A stretch of 64,000 bases of DNA from Prorocentrum cordatum (GCA_963575745.1 CAUYUJ010014323.1:203393-267392); one strand, 5' to 3'. Positions 21,178 through 33,141 are shown, counted from the stretch's first letter. The notes: generated by a model not told the origin, from the letters alone. Translations and numbers: made by a program.

Positions 21178-22878
21178 TCAAATCGTTTGGTAACTGGCCC
21201 ATTCACGCTTCCGTGAGCGGACGGATGTGCCCTTCTGGGATCGCTCAGCTTCGACATCGTGCAAGGGTTGCTCACGAACGTTCTGCAATGGCAACTTCAA
21301 TGTTACGAAATAGCAGGCCACGTACAGCAGTCCGAAGAACACGACCGCTCCTGATGTGGACAGCCTTTGCACGACAATGTCGCCAAACACTGGAAGCACA
21401 ACGTTACCCAGCTGCGCCGAGAAGTTCACCACAGCCACCATCTTCGCGCGGGAAGACGTAGGGAAGTATTCGCACGCGAAAACCTGCAGGAAATTGAACC
21501 CCGCGGACTGCGCAGCGAGCTGCACCCCAAGGAACGGACCACACAGCAGCAGTGCCCCATGCTGGGCCATGACCATTGTGGCAAGGGTGAAGAACGCGGC
21601 ACACAAAAGAGACCATTGGATCATCGACTTCCGGTAAATCCAGGTGGACGTGTACGCGCACAGGACGACGCCAATCGTCTGAATAATATAAGCCTGCGCA
21701 ATCACGAAGACAACGTTGTAGTTCAACGCTTGGAAGCCATGGCCGTGTTGCTCAAATGCATGAGCACGTACACGATGATGAGGGTGAGGAATGCTGCGGC
21801 GCATAGCGATGTCAAGGAGACTGCTGCCATGGTAGCCTGCGAATGGGCCGAAATTGGCGACAGGGTCCGCGATATTGGCCCGCCGGTAGGCCGACAAGAA
21901 CGTCGCAGAGTTGACCGGCATCCGCGCGCTGTGCAACGCGTGATCCTGATGAGCGACCAGCACAACGGGCACGAGCAACTTCATAGACTGGCCCGCTGCG
22001 CTGATCAGGAACATAGCCAAGGCCAGCCAGGCCGTGACCGCCGCACTGGAAGCAACGGCTGGCTTCGTCTGGCAGGAGCTGGCGCTGGCGTCCGCAGTCC
22101 CTCCAGCGCGCTCGCCAGGCGTCGAGGCGCACGTCACCGCTATGGTGTCCGCCGCCCAGGGCATCGGCACTTGCTCCTTCTCGTACATGTCCATGAGAAC
22201 GCTGTAGCCCTCATCACGGCGCCCGACCATGTACAAGTATCTCGGCGATTCCGGGATGAGATCGGCCCGGGTGCACATAGTCAAGACGATGGCGGACATG
22301 AGAATCAGCATGTAGAAGGCTCGCGAATCCGGGCCGTCAAACAAGCAGCCGGCGATCAGCGCAAAGATGGCCCCCGCTGGCCAGCCTGCGCACCAGATCG
22401 TCATGTGGAAACCACGGTTGCGCGACGGCAGCAGCTCTGCAACCAATGGCGGCAGCACACCAATGATGCCGCCCGAAACAAAGCCGAGGACAAGGCGTGC
22501 AACCAGCGCCTGCGTAAAGGTGTGCGCCATCTGCAGCAACGTGCCGCAGAGTATGGTGGCGAACAAGGCTGGCCGGACAACGGCCATGCGGCCGTGCCTG
22601 TCCGCAACCCATCCGGCGAGCAAGATCGCCATGAAGTTTCCCATCACTAAGGCACCAGAGAGCATCATGGTGGTCTGCTCGCTGGGCCAGTCTGACGCCT
22701 GGACGTAGGAGAACGCAACGGGAGTGCACTCATTGATGGAGCCCAGGAGGAACCAGAACAGCATCGCGCAGGCAAGGAGCTCCCAAACGAAGCGTCCGAG
22801 GGGCAGACCCTCCACGCACTGGGCCACTGTGATGAAGCCATCGGACATCTCCAGAAGAGGAAAAAACGCCATAGACAT
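21178..22878 (-). CDS. MFS transporter (sugar / SV2-SVOP / organic-ion type)
   Basis: A 566-residue membrane carrier expected to move a small solute across a membrane; substrate unknown. The frame stays open upstream to 23823, but that extension is not MFS-like. I start at MSMAFFPLLEM (22878; Met3 at 22872 is equally good). MFS motif A is GWVADRHGR (residues 89-97) after TM2. The TM4-5 pattern is RLVLGFVSGG then VAELLPSRNRG. PESPRYL (209-215) follows TM6, as in sugar and SV2-like carriers. The second half has TM8-12 with ACEYFPTSSRAK. Length and topology fit a 12-TM carrier. Oddity: between TM7 and TM8 (21726-21840) this frame becomes hydrophilic, His-rich and poor in GC3, while the adjacent frame encodes AAAFLTLIIVYVLMHL with high GC3. 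That suggests two compensating frameshifts or an unrecognised splice. It is the only clear cellular gene in the window. Confidence 0.85.
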   Translation of the reverse strand: MSMAFFPLLEMSDGFITVAQCVEGLPLGRFVWELLACAMLFWFLLGSINECTPVAFSYVQASDWPSEQTTMMLSGALVMGNFMAILLAGWVADRHGRMAVVRPALFATILCGTLLQMAHTFTQALVARLVLGFVSGGIIGVLPPLVAELLPSRNRGFHMTIWCAGWPAGAIFALIAGCLFDGPDSRAFYMLILMSAIVLTMCTRADLIPESPRYLYMVGRRDEGYSVLMDMYEKEQVPMPWAADTIAVTCASTPGERAGGTADASASSCQTKPAVASSAAVTAWLALAMFLISAAGQSMKLLVPVVLVAHQDHALHSARMPVNSATFLSAYRRANIADPVANFGPFAGYHGSSLLDIAMRRSIPHPHHRVRAHAFEQHGHGFQALNYNVVFVIAQAYIIQTIGVVLCAYTSTWIYRKSMIQWSLLCAAFFTLATMVMAQHGALLLCGPFLGVQLAAQSAGFNFLQVFACEYFPTSSRAKMVAVVNFSAQLGNVVLPVFGDIVVQRLSTSGAVVFFGLLYVACYFVTLKLPLQNVREQPLHDVEAERSQKGTSVRSRKREWASYQTI

Positions 22879-22882
22879 AAAG

Positions 22883-23001
22883 CTTTTGGCGTTCCGCGCG
22901 GATCCGCGCTGGGCCCCTCCCTGCCCCCGCGGCGCCTCCGGCGCCGCCCTGGCGCGCTCCGCGCGCCAGGGAGGGGGGCCCACTGCAAGGAGCGCCAAAA
23001 G
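22883..23001. repeat. GC-rich inverted repeat just upstream of the MFS start
   Basis: Outer arms CTTTTGGCG (22883-22891) and CGCCAAAAG (22993-23001) are perfect complements. Inside are GGGCCCCTCCCTG against CAGGGAGGGGGGCCC, a 6-3-6 hairpin at 22931-22945, and a perfect 11-3-11 hairpin at 22947-22971. The element abuts the start codon at 22878. It could be a MITE, an introner in a longer gene, or a 5' leader structure. Confidence 0.65.
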
Positions 23002-25060
23002 GTTCTGCCCGTGGCGTTGTTTCCCCTTCGCACCTCGCCCCCGGCCCTCGGTCAGCACGACCCGGCCCAGGCGGCAGCCCCGTGCGTTGACGCCGCCGCG
23101 GCCCGCTGTGCCCGTGGCGGGGCGGCGGGGGGCACCAGGCCCGAGGATGATGCGCTTGCGGGTGACGAGCCGCCTGCCTGCGGCCTCCTGCCGAGGGAGG
23201 CCGCGCTGGGAGGCCCCAGGCCGGCCGGAGGTATGGAGCAGGGCTGAACCCAAATGTTTTGTGTTTCGTTTTGCTTTCGCTCTGTGTTTCGTTTTGCCCC
23301 GCCTGTTCTCCTGCACCTCCCTCGCCCCCCAAAGAAACAAAACACAGCCGAGGTCCAGCAAAACAGCGTCTGGGTCCAGCCCTGGTATGGAGAGGGTCAT
23401 GCAGGGCCCCTGGCGGGGCCACTTCTCGAGCCAAAGCGGCGACGGGGGCGGAGGGTCCAGCTGGTGACCGTGCCGAGGATCGTGAGGCAGGGACACGGCG
23501 CCCGAAGAGACGCAGAGTCTCTTGGGGGGGCGGTGGCGTCGCCCGATCCACAGCACCAGGGGCAATCGAGGGAGGAGGCCAGGAAGGGGTGACCAAGATG
23601 GGGCAAAGTCGCGAGAGAAGGCAGGAGAAGAGGGAGTGGGAGGTGGAAGCGCGAGCGGGCTCGCGGCGACGCCAGGTGGCCACCAGGTCGAACCATCATC
23701 GATGACCTCACGCCCGCGCTGGATATTTCCGAGGCGGCGATGAACAGCTGTCCATGCGCTGCGAATGGTACCACGACTGCCTGACCATCTTGACCACCAG
23801 GGGCGCCTCTGCTTCGCGACCAAGCGGCCGACGGAATCAGATCGTGCGGCCAGTAACCTTTATGCTGATATGAGAGCGGGAGCCGATGTGCGCGACGGAT
23901 TATATTGTCGACGCTGGCGTTGTTCACGGAGGGCGAGGGCGGGGAACGCGAGGGGTGTCGGGCTCCTCTGGGGCAACCGATCTGGCAGAAACCTGCACCG
24001 CGGCATTACGACTTGATTTGATCTAGATCGACAGAGTTTCTGCCTATATGTATGTGTGTACATACACAAACATTTTGTATATTTGTACATATAAACATAC
24101 TAAAACCACACGCGCGCGCTATGCGCGCCCTTCGGTTCTGGCGCACTCCATGGCGCTGTGATGACGCGCAGGTCCAGGTTTGCAGGGTCGCCAGGGGGAG
24201 TCATTGGGCAAGCCTGGGGGGACGCCTCGCTGTCAGAGGGTGCAGCAATATTGGGCTCGTTTTAGGACGTCGCAGGGCTTCTCTGGACTGGCTTCGGGGC
24301 TGTTTTGGCGCCGTCTTATGGGGGCATGTGTATTTGGCCCCACTGGCGCCGTCCATCATTGCCAGATCCTTGTCACGACACACAGATCTTGTCTTGCGAG
24401 TTCGTCGGGGATATCGCTGAACAGCATTGGCGTATTGACTGGCTTTCTGATGAAACGTCAAGGCCGCATGTCGCTGGTCTTGGGATTTCGTCGCGTTCTC
24501 TTGGATTGGCTCTGACGCTGGTTTGGGAACATTGGAGCTACCGATCATGAATAAACATCGGCTTGGTACTTGCTTATACGGTATGATCTCCCTGGGAATA
24601 CTCGTGGGGAGGCAAGGAGACGAGTGGAGTACGGGGACGGCGGAAGCTGGGAAGAGCGTGAAGAAATGAAAAGGGGATGGATGAAGAAAATTGTGATTGG
24701 GTGGAACAGAGCGCGGAAGAGAGGAGCGGAGTGGAGTGGACAGTAGAGTTGACTGGCAATAGATGAACAGGACTCTGGAGGAGTGGGGACAAATTGGAAG
24801 GAATGCGGAAAATGGGAAAGACACGAGAAATGAGGAGTGAAATCCGTCGGCCCCCTTGTGGGGCCACCAGGCTGCGAGGAGCGGGATTCGCAGTTTCCTG
24901 TACCAGTTGTAGCTTGTAGTTTCCAGTGTTACAGTTCTGCTTATTGCTGGTTACTGTAACTAGTTGATTGACCGCGCGAGGGGGGGGGAGGCCCAAACCG
25001 GCTTTTTAGCACCCCCTGGGCGCGTTGTCTGAATTGCTGGGGGGGCTCGAAATCGACACC
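23002..25060. other. region upstream of the MFS gene, no certain gene
   Basis: Near 23250-23345 AAAACGAAACACA-type words recur in direct orientation. A minus-strand frame at about 23700-23870 (GGQDGQAVVVPFAAHGQLF) looks somewhat protein-like and might be an unplaced exon. 24040-24110 has TATGTA/TACATA words. Nothing else is recognised. Confidence 0.35.
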
Positions 25061-25725
25061 CCTCACGCAGATCCGCGGGGTCAGGGTCCAAAAACACATG
25101 GGATTTGCCACATTTCTGAAATTCGGTGCCACCCCTCACGCAGATCCGCGGGGTCAGGGTCCAAAAACACATGGGATTTGCCACATTTCTGAAATTCGGT
25201 GCCACCCCTCACGCAGATCCGCGGGGTCAGGGTCCAAAAACACAGGGATTTGCCACATTTCTGAAATTCGGTGCCACCCCTCACGCAGATCCGCGGGGTC
25301 AGGGTCCAAAAACACAGGGATTTGCCACATTTCTGAAATTCGGTGCCACCCCTCACGCAGATCCGCGGGGTCAGGGTCCAAAAACACATGGGATTTGCCA
25401 CATTTCTGAAATTCGGTGCCACCCCTCACGCAGATCCGCGGGGTCAGGGTCCAAAAACACAGGGGATTTGCCACATTTCTGAAATTCGGTGCCACCCCTC
25501 ACGCAGATCCGCGGGGTCAGGGTCCAAAAACACAGGGGATTTGCCACATTTCTGAAATTCGGTGCCACCCCTCACGCAGATCCGCGGGGTCAGGGTCCAA
25601 AAACACAGGGATTTGCCACATTTCTGAAATTCGGCGCCACTCCTTACGCAGATCCGCGGGGTCAGGGTCCAAAAACACAGGGGATTTGCCACATTTCTGA
25701 AATTCGGTGCCACCCTTCACGCACA
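25061..25725. repeat. 73-bp tandem array, nine copies
   Basis: Unit: cgcagatccgcggggtcagg, tccaaaaacacatgggattt, then gccacatttctgaaattcggtgccacccctca. Copies are nearly identical apart from 1-2 base length changes in the acacA(T)GGGA block, so the array is young. Because 73 is not a multiple of 3, the reading frame rotates from copy to copy. Confidence 0.95.
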
Positions 25726-26230
25726 TCCATCGCAAGGCGTGGTAACCCAAACTGCGAGAACTCCCTCGGCCCTTTAATCGCAAGGTGTGGTAACCAAGCC
25801 CGTAAACCATACACGTCTTACCAATCGCCAGGTGTGGTAACCCCTCTTGTGATCAGTTGGTTTTGCTGATTGCGAATCGGCTTCGCATGAAGTTTCGATA
25901 CTGCTTCACGATAGCGCCAAGACCTCATGACTTAGCTCTTCCATGGCCTATTCTCCGAGAGAGGGGGCCGGCGGCAGGGGGCGAAGCCCTTACGGATAAA
26001 ACCGACAAGAGTGCAAAGGAATGCGAAGCAGTGGGGAGGGGTGGGAGTGGGTAGGGATGCGAAGGAGTGAGCAGGGGTGGGGAGGGGTGGAGGGGAGGAG
26101 TGAGGAAAAATGGGGATGAGTGAAGTCGGGTGGAATGGGTTGGGGAAGAATTGGGAGGAGAAGGAAGAGCGCAGTGAAACAGAACGCGCGCGCCATCACA
26201 CCAGTTGGCGGATCACATGCAGTGGTGAGG
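25726..26230. other. intergenic with small repeats
   Basis: Three copies of a ~40-bp element containing TCGCAAGGYGTGGTAACC at 25730, 25779 and 25822 continue directly from the 73-bp array. GGGGTGGGAGTGGGT-type repeats follow at 26030-26160. No gene seen. Confidence 0.6.
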
Positions 26231-26600
26231 AAAAATGGCTGAGGACGTAAAAACACATGTCTTTTATCGGAACGCACGCGCTGTCCGCTGGCTGGCCGAA
26301 CACGTGCGGGAGAGGCCAGGAATGACGGAGGACAGGACACAATTGCCTGAAATAGAATGCACGCGCTGTTACGCTGGCTGGCGGAGCACGTGCAGAAGGA
26401 ACAAGGAATGCCGGAGGACGGAGAGCAAGCTGCATTGCAATAGAACGCATGCGCTGTCAAGCCAGTTGGCGGAGCACGTGCAGGAACAACGAAGGGCAAC
26501 GGAGCACTGAGAGAAATCCACCTTGAAACAGCATGCACGCGCTGTCACACCGGCTGGTGGAGCACGTGCGGGAGGGACGAGAAACGGTAGAAGCACGAGG
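26231..26600. repeat. ~95-bp degenerate tandem repeat
   Basis: Four copies of a unit with AACGCACGCGCTGT..GCTGGC, then ggagcacgtgcaggaa and GGAACGACGGAGGACAG, starting near 26270, 26355, 26443 and 26532. Confidence 0.75.
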
Positions 26601-26708
26601 CATAAGGATACATGGAGAAAAACATGATCGACCCACGAACCCGGAAAGGAATCTAGAACTGTAACACATGGCAGCGTTTTCAAAGACACCTGATTGGGTG
26701 ACGGGCAA

Positions 26709-27465
26709 ATGCAATGCTGAGTGTATCGATCTTGATGTACCCTGCCGAGGGCTGTGCTGTGCTGCGCCGTGCTGAATTGCGATGGGCCATGGCGCGATTG
26801 TGCTCTATAGCCTCGTGGATCGAGTCCTCCTTTGCATCCGCGTCCTGACCGAACTGATCTGGATCTTAAGCTCGAGCTGCCTGAACACACAGTAGCTGCC
26901 CCAGAGCTAATGGACAGGGGGACATGCCAGGAGGACGCGCCGCGAAACGTCCCAAGGGATGCGCCAGGCGACGTGCCAGGGGACGTGTCATGGGGTCGCA
27001 CCGCGGGACGTGCCAAGGGGACGCACTACGGAACGTGCCAATGAATGTGCCACGGGATGTGCCAGGGGACGCGCCACGCGACGTGCCAGGGGGACTCGCC
27101 AAGGGACGCCCCACGGAACGTGCCAAGGAACGTGCCAAGTTGCAATGCTGAATGTATCGATCTTGATGTACCGTGCCGAAATCTGTGCTGTGCTGCGCCG
27201 TGCTGAATTGCGATGTGTCATGCCGCGATTGTGCTCTATAGCCTCGTGGATCGAGTCCTCCTTTGCATCCGCGTCCTGACCGAACTGATCTGGATCTTAA
27301 GCTCGAGCTGCCTGAACACACAGTAGCTGCCCCAGAGCTAATTGACAGTGGGACATGCGCCAGGAGGACGCGCCGCGAAACGTCCCAAGGGATGCGCCAG
27401 GCGACGTGCCAAGGGACGTGTCATGGGGTCACACCGCGGGACGTGCCAAGGGGACGCGCTACGGA
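26709..27465. repeat. two ~330-bp direct repeats 436 bp apart
   Basis: 26709-27036 and 27145-27465 are near-identical, both running from GCAATGCTGA(G/A)TGTATCGATC through cctcgtggatcgagtcctcc into GACGTGCCAAGGGGACGC. The 3' part and the spacer are built of a GGACGTGCCAAG(G)GGA(C/T) minor repeat. No protein motif. Confidence 0.9.
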
Positions 27466-27474
27466 ACGTGCTGG

Positions 27475-28260
27475 GGACAAGCGTTTCGCTCGAGAAATCC
27501 TGTCAAAATCCTCTGAATTCCTGCGCGCGGGACGCGGCACGCGCGAGACATCCTCGGAATTCCTGCGAGCGGGACGTGAAAACAAACATTTCGCCTGAAA
27601 CATCATTTGAATTCTAACCCCCCACGAGGCCCCCGCTCGAGACACCCCCCATTGTTGCAAAACCAGCGTTTCGCTCGAGACATCCTCAACAAACTATGAA
27701 CACACAAGCATTTCGCTCGAGACATCCTACCAAAATTAAAGGAACTCATTGCAAAACAAACGAATTAGTCAAGACATCCTCAACATTCCTGCGCGCGGGA
27801 TGCGGCACGCGCGAGACATCCTCGGAATTCCTGCGAGCGGGACGTGAAAACAAGCAGTTCGCCTGAGACGTCCTCTGAATTATGGCCCCCCACGAGGCCA
27901 CCGCTCGAGACATCCCCCAGGTTTGCAAAACCAGCGTTTCGCTCGAGACATCCTCAACAAATTATCAAAAACAAGCATATCGCTCGAGACATCCTGCCAA
28001 CATTAAAGGACATCCTTGAAAAAACAAACGAATTGGTCGAGACACTCTGGAAATTCCTGCGCGCGGGACGCGGCACGCGCGAGACATCCTCGGAATTCCT
28101 GCGCGCGGGGCGCTTTTCCCCGTCGCGGTCGGCTCTGCAAAACCAGCGTTTCGCTCGAGACATCCTCAACAAATTCTGAAAACAAGCGTTTCGCTCGAGA
28201 CATCCCCAACTCTGCAAAACAAGCGTTTCGCTCGAGACATCCTCAAACATTACACTACAC
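27475..28260. repeat. CGTTTCGCTCGAGACATCCT repeat cluster
   Basis: About ten copies of cgtttcgctcgagacatcct, alternating with GAATTCCTGCGCGCGGGACG and aaaacaaacgaattggtc blocks. Arrangement is irregular. No gene seen. Confidence 0.85.
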
Positions 28261-28329
28261 CCGCGCTCCCAGGGCCACGATCCCTCGTAAATTACGCTAC
28301 GTCAGCGCTCCCAGGGCCACGATCCCTCG

Positions 28330-28530
28330 TGAGGGCTCCTGGGCCCTCCTGGGTCTTCCTTGGACCTCTTGGGCCCTCCTGGGCTCTCCTGGAGCCTCCT
28401 GGAGCTTCTCCTGGGCCCTCCTTGGGCCCCCTGGTGCCTCTTGGAGCCTCCTGGGTCCTCCTGGGCCCTCCTGGGCTCTCCTGGGCCCTCCTGGGCTCTC
28501 CTGGGCTCTCCTGGAGCCTCCTGGGCGAAG
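28330..28530. repeat. CTCCTGGGC 9-15-bp repeat
   Basis: (GGGCCCTCCTGGGCTCTCCT)n with variants. Leu/Trp/Gly-Pro ORFs over it are repeat translations. Confidence 0.95.
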
Positions 28531-28544
28531 TCAAGGTCCGAAAA

Positions 28545-28985
28545 CACATGGGACTTGTCACATTTCTGAAATTCGATGCCACCCCTCACGCAGGTCGGCG
28601 GGGTCAGGATCCGAAAACACGGGGATTTGCCACATTTCTGGAATTCCGTGCCACCCCTCACGCAGATCGGCGGGGTCAGGGTCCAAAGGGACACAAAATT
28701 TGCCACATTTCTCTGAATTCCGCGCCACCCCTCACGCAGATCGGCGGGGTCAGGGTCCAAAAACACAAGGGATTTGACACATTTCTGGTATTCCGTGCCA
28801 CCCCTCACGCAGATCGGCGGGGTCAGGGTCCAAAAACACATGGGATTTGCCACATTTCTGGTATTCCGTGCCACCCCTCACGCAGATCGGCGGGGTCAGG
28901 GTCCAAAAACACAAGGGATTTGACACATTTCTGGTATTCCGTGCCACACCTCACGCAGATCGGCGGGGTCAGGGTCACAAAACAC
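28545..28985. repeat. second 73-bp array, diverged subfamily
   Basis: Six copies of the 25061-25725 unit with diagnostic changes (gatcggcggggtcagg for gatccgcggggtcagg, TCTGGTATTCCG for TCTGAAATTCGG). Copies differ more from each other than in the first array. Confidence 0.93.
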
Positions 28986-31340
28986 AGTGGATTTCTGTCA
29001 TTTCCGAACTTATGCAACTTCAAGAATCCAAAACTCAGTTCCCAGCGCCGTTCCGGAGGCCGCGGCACCTCGTTATTTATCGAGCGAACGCGTTTACCTA
29101 GTTTTTTTATCGTTTAAAGTCGATGTCGGAAAAAAGTGGACTTCACCTGTGAAATATCGAGGTTTCCTTAAAGGCAGTAAAATTCCAAGAGCACGATCTG
29201 CGTGAGGGGTGGCGAAAAATGGCCTTCGTCCTCACAGTTGAAATCCGCCGGCCCCCTTCGACCTCGTAAGTTATCGCACAAGAATTCCGCCCGCCCCTTC
29301 AAGTAAAAACCGGGGGGAAGACCATCTAAAAGCTGAAAGAAAACCCTGGGCCTAAGCCCTTTCCGGGAATAAAAGAGTGGTGTGTCAGGGTCGAGGAGCA
29401 GGTGAGGGGCCTCTGGAGAGGGTCCTCGTACCTTGGGCGGTCTCGGCGCGTGGATCTTGCGGATCTTTGGGCGCCCTATTGGGCTGTGTTGGCGCTCTCT
29501 TGGGCCGTCTCGGGACCTCCTGGCCCGTCACTCGGAGTTTCTTGGGCCGTTTCGGAGATGGGGCGTGCTGGAGCCGTTTTCGGGCTTTCCCCCGACGCTG
29601 CGATAGCATGCCAACCATATTGGGGCATCTTTGGCTGATATTGGAGCGTTCTTGGCCCCTCTTTTGGCCGTCTTGGTGGATCTTAAGTGAGTCATGTCCC
29701 GTCTCAGACGCTCTGAAGACGAAGGCAGCGAGTACGCTAAAATCAATGAAAGACCACATGGAAATCCATGAATATCACCTCTCGGAGGCCTCTTGTGGGT
29801 ACTCTTGGAGCGATCTTGGTGCGTTATTGGCGCCTCCTGGGCAGACTTTGGCAGCATGTTGGGCCATCTAAGGCACGTCTTGGGCGCCGTTTGGATGTCG
29901 AAAAGCTGCGAAAAACAGGCCGCGGACCCCCAGGACTAAATTGGGTACCCAGGGTATGGACTCATTTGTCATGTCGTGCCGGCGGGAGAGCGGGCTGTCC
30001 AACACGCCGACACACACGCACATATCTATATATATGTATATATATATATAGATTTGTATATAGGTGTGTGTACACACACACACACACACACATATATATA
30101 CATCTATATATATATATATATATATGTACCTATATGTATATATATATATATATATTATTTCCCCCCAGCGCGAATGGCTCGATGAAATCCGCCGTGCCTC
30201 TGGGGGCCTCTGATCCCAACGTGACCGATGAGGCACCACCACAACGGACAAGCGCAATGTGTGCACAACCCTGACGGCTGCCAGCCGTTTATGTAAAGCA
30301 CACGATCGCTCCGGACTCAGGCCGGTGGGAGGAGGAGCACGGGGAGGAAGGCGGAAGTGAAGTTCAAACGGCGAGCCCACCCCGGGGCGCTCCGAGACCT
30401 TCGGAGAGCGGCAGAGCGCAACGAAAATGTCAGGAATTACGTCCCTCGATTCGGCAACAGACCAGCATTGTGGCTGTCACGGGACACAGTGCAAGCAGTG
30501 TACGGCAGGATATGCCGGTACACCGCCAGAAGAGAGAGGCGAGCCAGAGCAAGGGATGAGCAGTGAAATCAACAACACCATAAAATAAATGCGCAGCGGA
30601 CCTGACCCGCGCTAGCGGCACAAACTTGAATATGTGGTGGCATGACTGGGCGAATAACGCACACCAGAGTGTAGACTGAAGCTGAGGATCGACCAGACGA
30701 GAGGCGGGCGGGAGCCCACCCATCGGTGGCCAGAGCGCAAAGCGTGGTGCGAACAAGGGAGGACGGGCAAGCCAAGGACAGAACCTGAGGCTGGCCACCA
30801 GCTGCCCTCAAATACGCCACGCGGCGCTGGCAAGCGGCGGGCATCCCAGCACCACCGATTAAGAAGGGCGAGGGGGCGGAGGGAGGAAACCAGGGGGAAC
30901 GGAGGGGGAGGAGCAAACAAACAAGCGGCATGCGGGAGCGTTGTCCTGCGACGACGCGCGCACGAGCGGGCGGACAAATCCTGCCCCCCACACGGAACTC
31001 CCAGCGAAATGTCACGGAATCTGTGCGCGCGAAGGACAAACGAACCACTCAAAATGGTCCCTCGGCCGCTGGTGGCCGACCAGCACAGGGACGTCCGCCG
31101 CGAAACGCGAGTAACACGAGACGCGTGCCAAGGCACCTAGCACCGACGCGAGCGTGAGACAGAGGCGGGGCGAGACGGAGCGGAAGGCAAACAGCGGGGA
31201 AGAAAGGAAAAGGACTGACCTCCACGCCAGGGGCGTAGGCAACACGCGCGCAAGCCGCGCGACTCCGAGATGGCCCTGCGCGGGTTCGCCGCACAGCCGG
31301 CCGACGAGAACGCGGCGACGCTGCGCAGCCGAGGGGAGGG
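28986..31340. other. intergenic, repeats only
   Basis: A 'gatctgcgtgaggggtggcg' stub of the 73-bp family sits inverted near 29195. 29400-29880 is a TTGGGCCGTCTTGG-type degenerate repeat resembling 42560-43080. (TA)n/(CA)n lies at 30012-30155. ORFs at 30340-31250 on both strands show no motif. No gene recognised. Confidence 0.5.
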
Positions 31341-31482
31341 AGGAGGCAGGAGGAGAGGCGAGGAGAGGAGAGGGAGCAACCCAGGAGAGGAGAGGAGAGG
31401 CGAGGAGAGGCGAGGAGAGGAGAGGAGAGGAGAGGAGAGGAGGAGAGGCGAGGAGAGGCGAGGAGAGGAGGGGAGGGAGGCC
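31341..31482. repeat. GAGGAGAGGC purine tract
   Basis: About 140 bases of (GGAGAGGAGAGGC)n on the plus strand, immediately 3' of the LINE that ends at 31483. Confidence 0.95.
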
Positions 31483-33141
31483 TCACTGCATGGTCCTTTC
31501 ACGACACCAGGCCGCCTGCAGCGCGCGGGTCGCCCCGGGGTGGCCGCGGACAGCCTGCCGCAGCGTCTGCGGCAACATCTCCCTCACGTCCGCTGCCTCG
31601 TGCTGGCCGTGCTCGGCAGTCAGGACGGCCCGGTATACAGCTGCAACCCGCAGGGCCGACAGCGTGAGCAGCTGGTCATTGCAGGCCGCATCCTGGTCCA
31701 GTAAGAAGAAAGCCCGTCTGCGAAGATGCAGTTCGCCTTGGGGCGGCGGTCGCCGGAGGTACTTGTCAGGAAAATCCCAAACATGACGGCAAACACAATA
31801 ATTTTCAAGAGAATCGTCGCCGCCAGGGCATCCGAAAACACAAGCACCTCTCTGTTGAAATCTACGCTGCGTCACCCATCCGTTCCACCACGTACGGAAG
31901 ATTGCTGCTGCCACACGGGGCGGCACAAGGCTTTGCAGCCGACTCATGACATGTGAGTTTCGCTCAGCGCTCGCCCGTGGGAACAATCGGACATCCCATC
32001 TGTGCATCTTGTGCCGCAGCCGGAAATTTACCTCCGAGAGAAACGAACCGACCAATGCGTCGTCAATGGCCCTCTGGTAGAGCCTCCGGACGGCGGCCCA
32101 CATTGAGCGCGTCAGAGGACGGGCCTGCTGTCCAACGAGCTCGGTGACCAAGCGGCCGCGGTCCGCTCCACGAGCGGCGCACTGCGACTCCGCTGCTGTG
32201 AGGTTGTGGGAAAACGAGCCGGTGAACCAGGAGGGCCGCCTGGAGAGTCGATCATACCAAGACAAATGCGAAATCACATGCTTGAGCTGCGCGGCCCTGC
32301 GGATGATGCGTAGCCCGCCCTTGCCCATGGCCTCGACATGCAAGACGCGCATCTTCGCAACCGCCGCCCGCCGACGCTGGCATGGGAATTCGGTCGGCAT
32401 GCCGTAACCACGGCGGAGCAAATGCAGGTCACGCACGGTGCACCACTTGAAAGGGCCTCGGACCACGGACCGTAGAGTGCACTCTTCAATCTGTTTCCAC
32501 TGTCTGGAGCCTCCTCCAGCTGAGCAGCGAAGTACAAGGCTGAGAGGGCGCGCGTCGAGTAGGCCACCGTGGCATGGTGCAGCCCCAGAGGCGCGCGGCA
32601 CTCGCCCCCAATCCGTCGCGCGGGCGGCAGCTTTTCGGAAGGGGCCCTTCCCGGACGGACGCCCCCCTTTCTGGGGCCAGGTAGAAACCGAGCTACTTGG
32701 CCGAATAAGTGATCCGAATGCCCGCCCAGCCAGGGCAACAACGCGCAACCTCGCGCCGAAGAACTCCCACGTCCGCGCGGAACAACGGAATGAGCGCGGC
32801 CTCGGATATGTTGACGTGAAGCCCTGCGACCGCAGCAAGCTCCGGAAAGAGCTCCTGCAACTCCAGAAAGCGCACTCATCAAGTCGGGGACCGCCGCGCC
32901 CAGGTCGTCCGCGCATGCCCGGCAGAGCGCCCGCGGTTGTCGACGGCAGAGACGCCGCAAGAACACGTTTAACACCGCGGCGAAGATGAGCGGGGACTAG
33001 GGGCACCCTTGACGGATGCCAGAATTCGGATTGGAACCGAGCTGTTTCCCACCTCCAACGACCAGCTCGCACTGGCCCTCGTCGCACAACGAACCATATC
33101 ACGTGAGACGGGATGCCCAGACCCGCGAGAACGACAGACAT
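31483..33141 (-). pseudogene. RT C-terminal part with zinc finger (longest intact piece of the second LINE)
   Basis: A 552-codon frame. It starts within RT motif A (FDNKAAFPS lies just upstream in the same frame). The segment holding the catalytic A-D-D lies in the neighbouring frame (32274-32975), so part of this ORF is out of phase. From about residue 290 it is again in phase: post-RT linker, HRWDVRLFP, then CVFGCPGGDDSLENYCVC, the CCHC-like finger near the C-terminus of these elements. The stop at 31483 is probably the natural end. Confidence 0.7.

Noticed and set aside
22879-23823. N-terminal extension of the MFS ORF
   Set aside because: The frame is open but the extra ~315 codons are basic, Arg/Pro-rich and cross a palindrome. 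MFS-like sequence begins only after the ATG at 22878.
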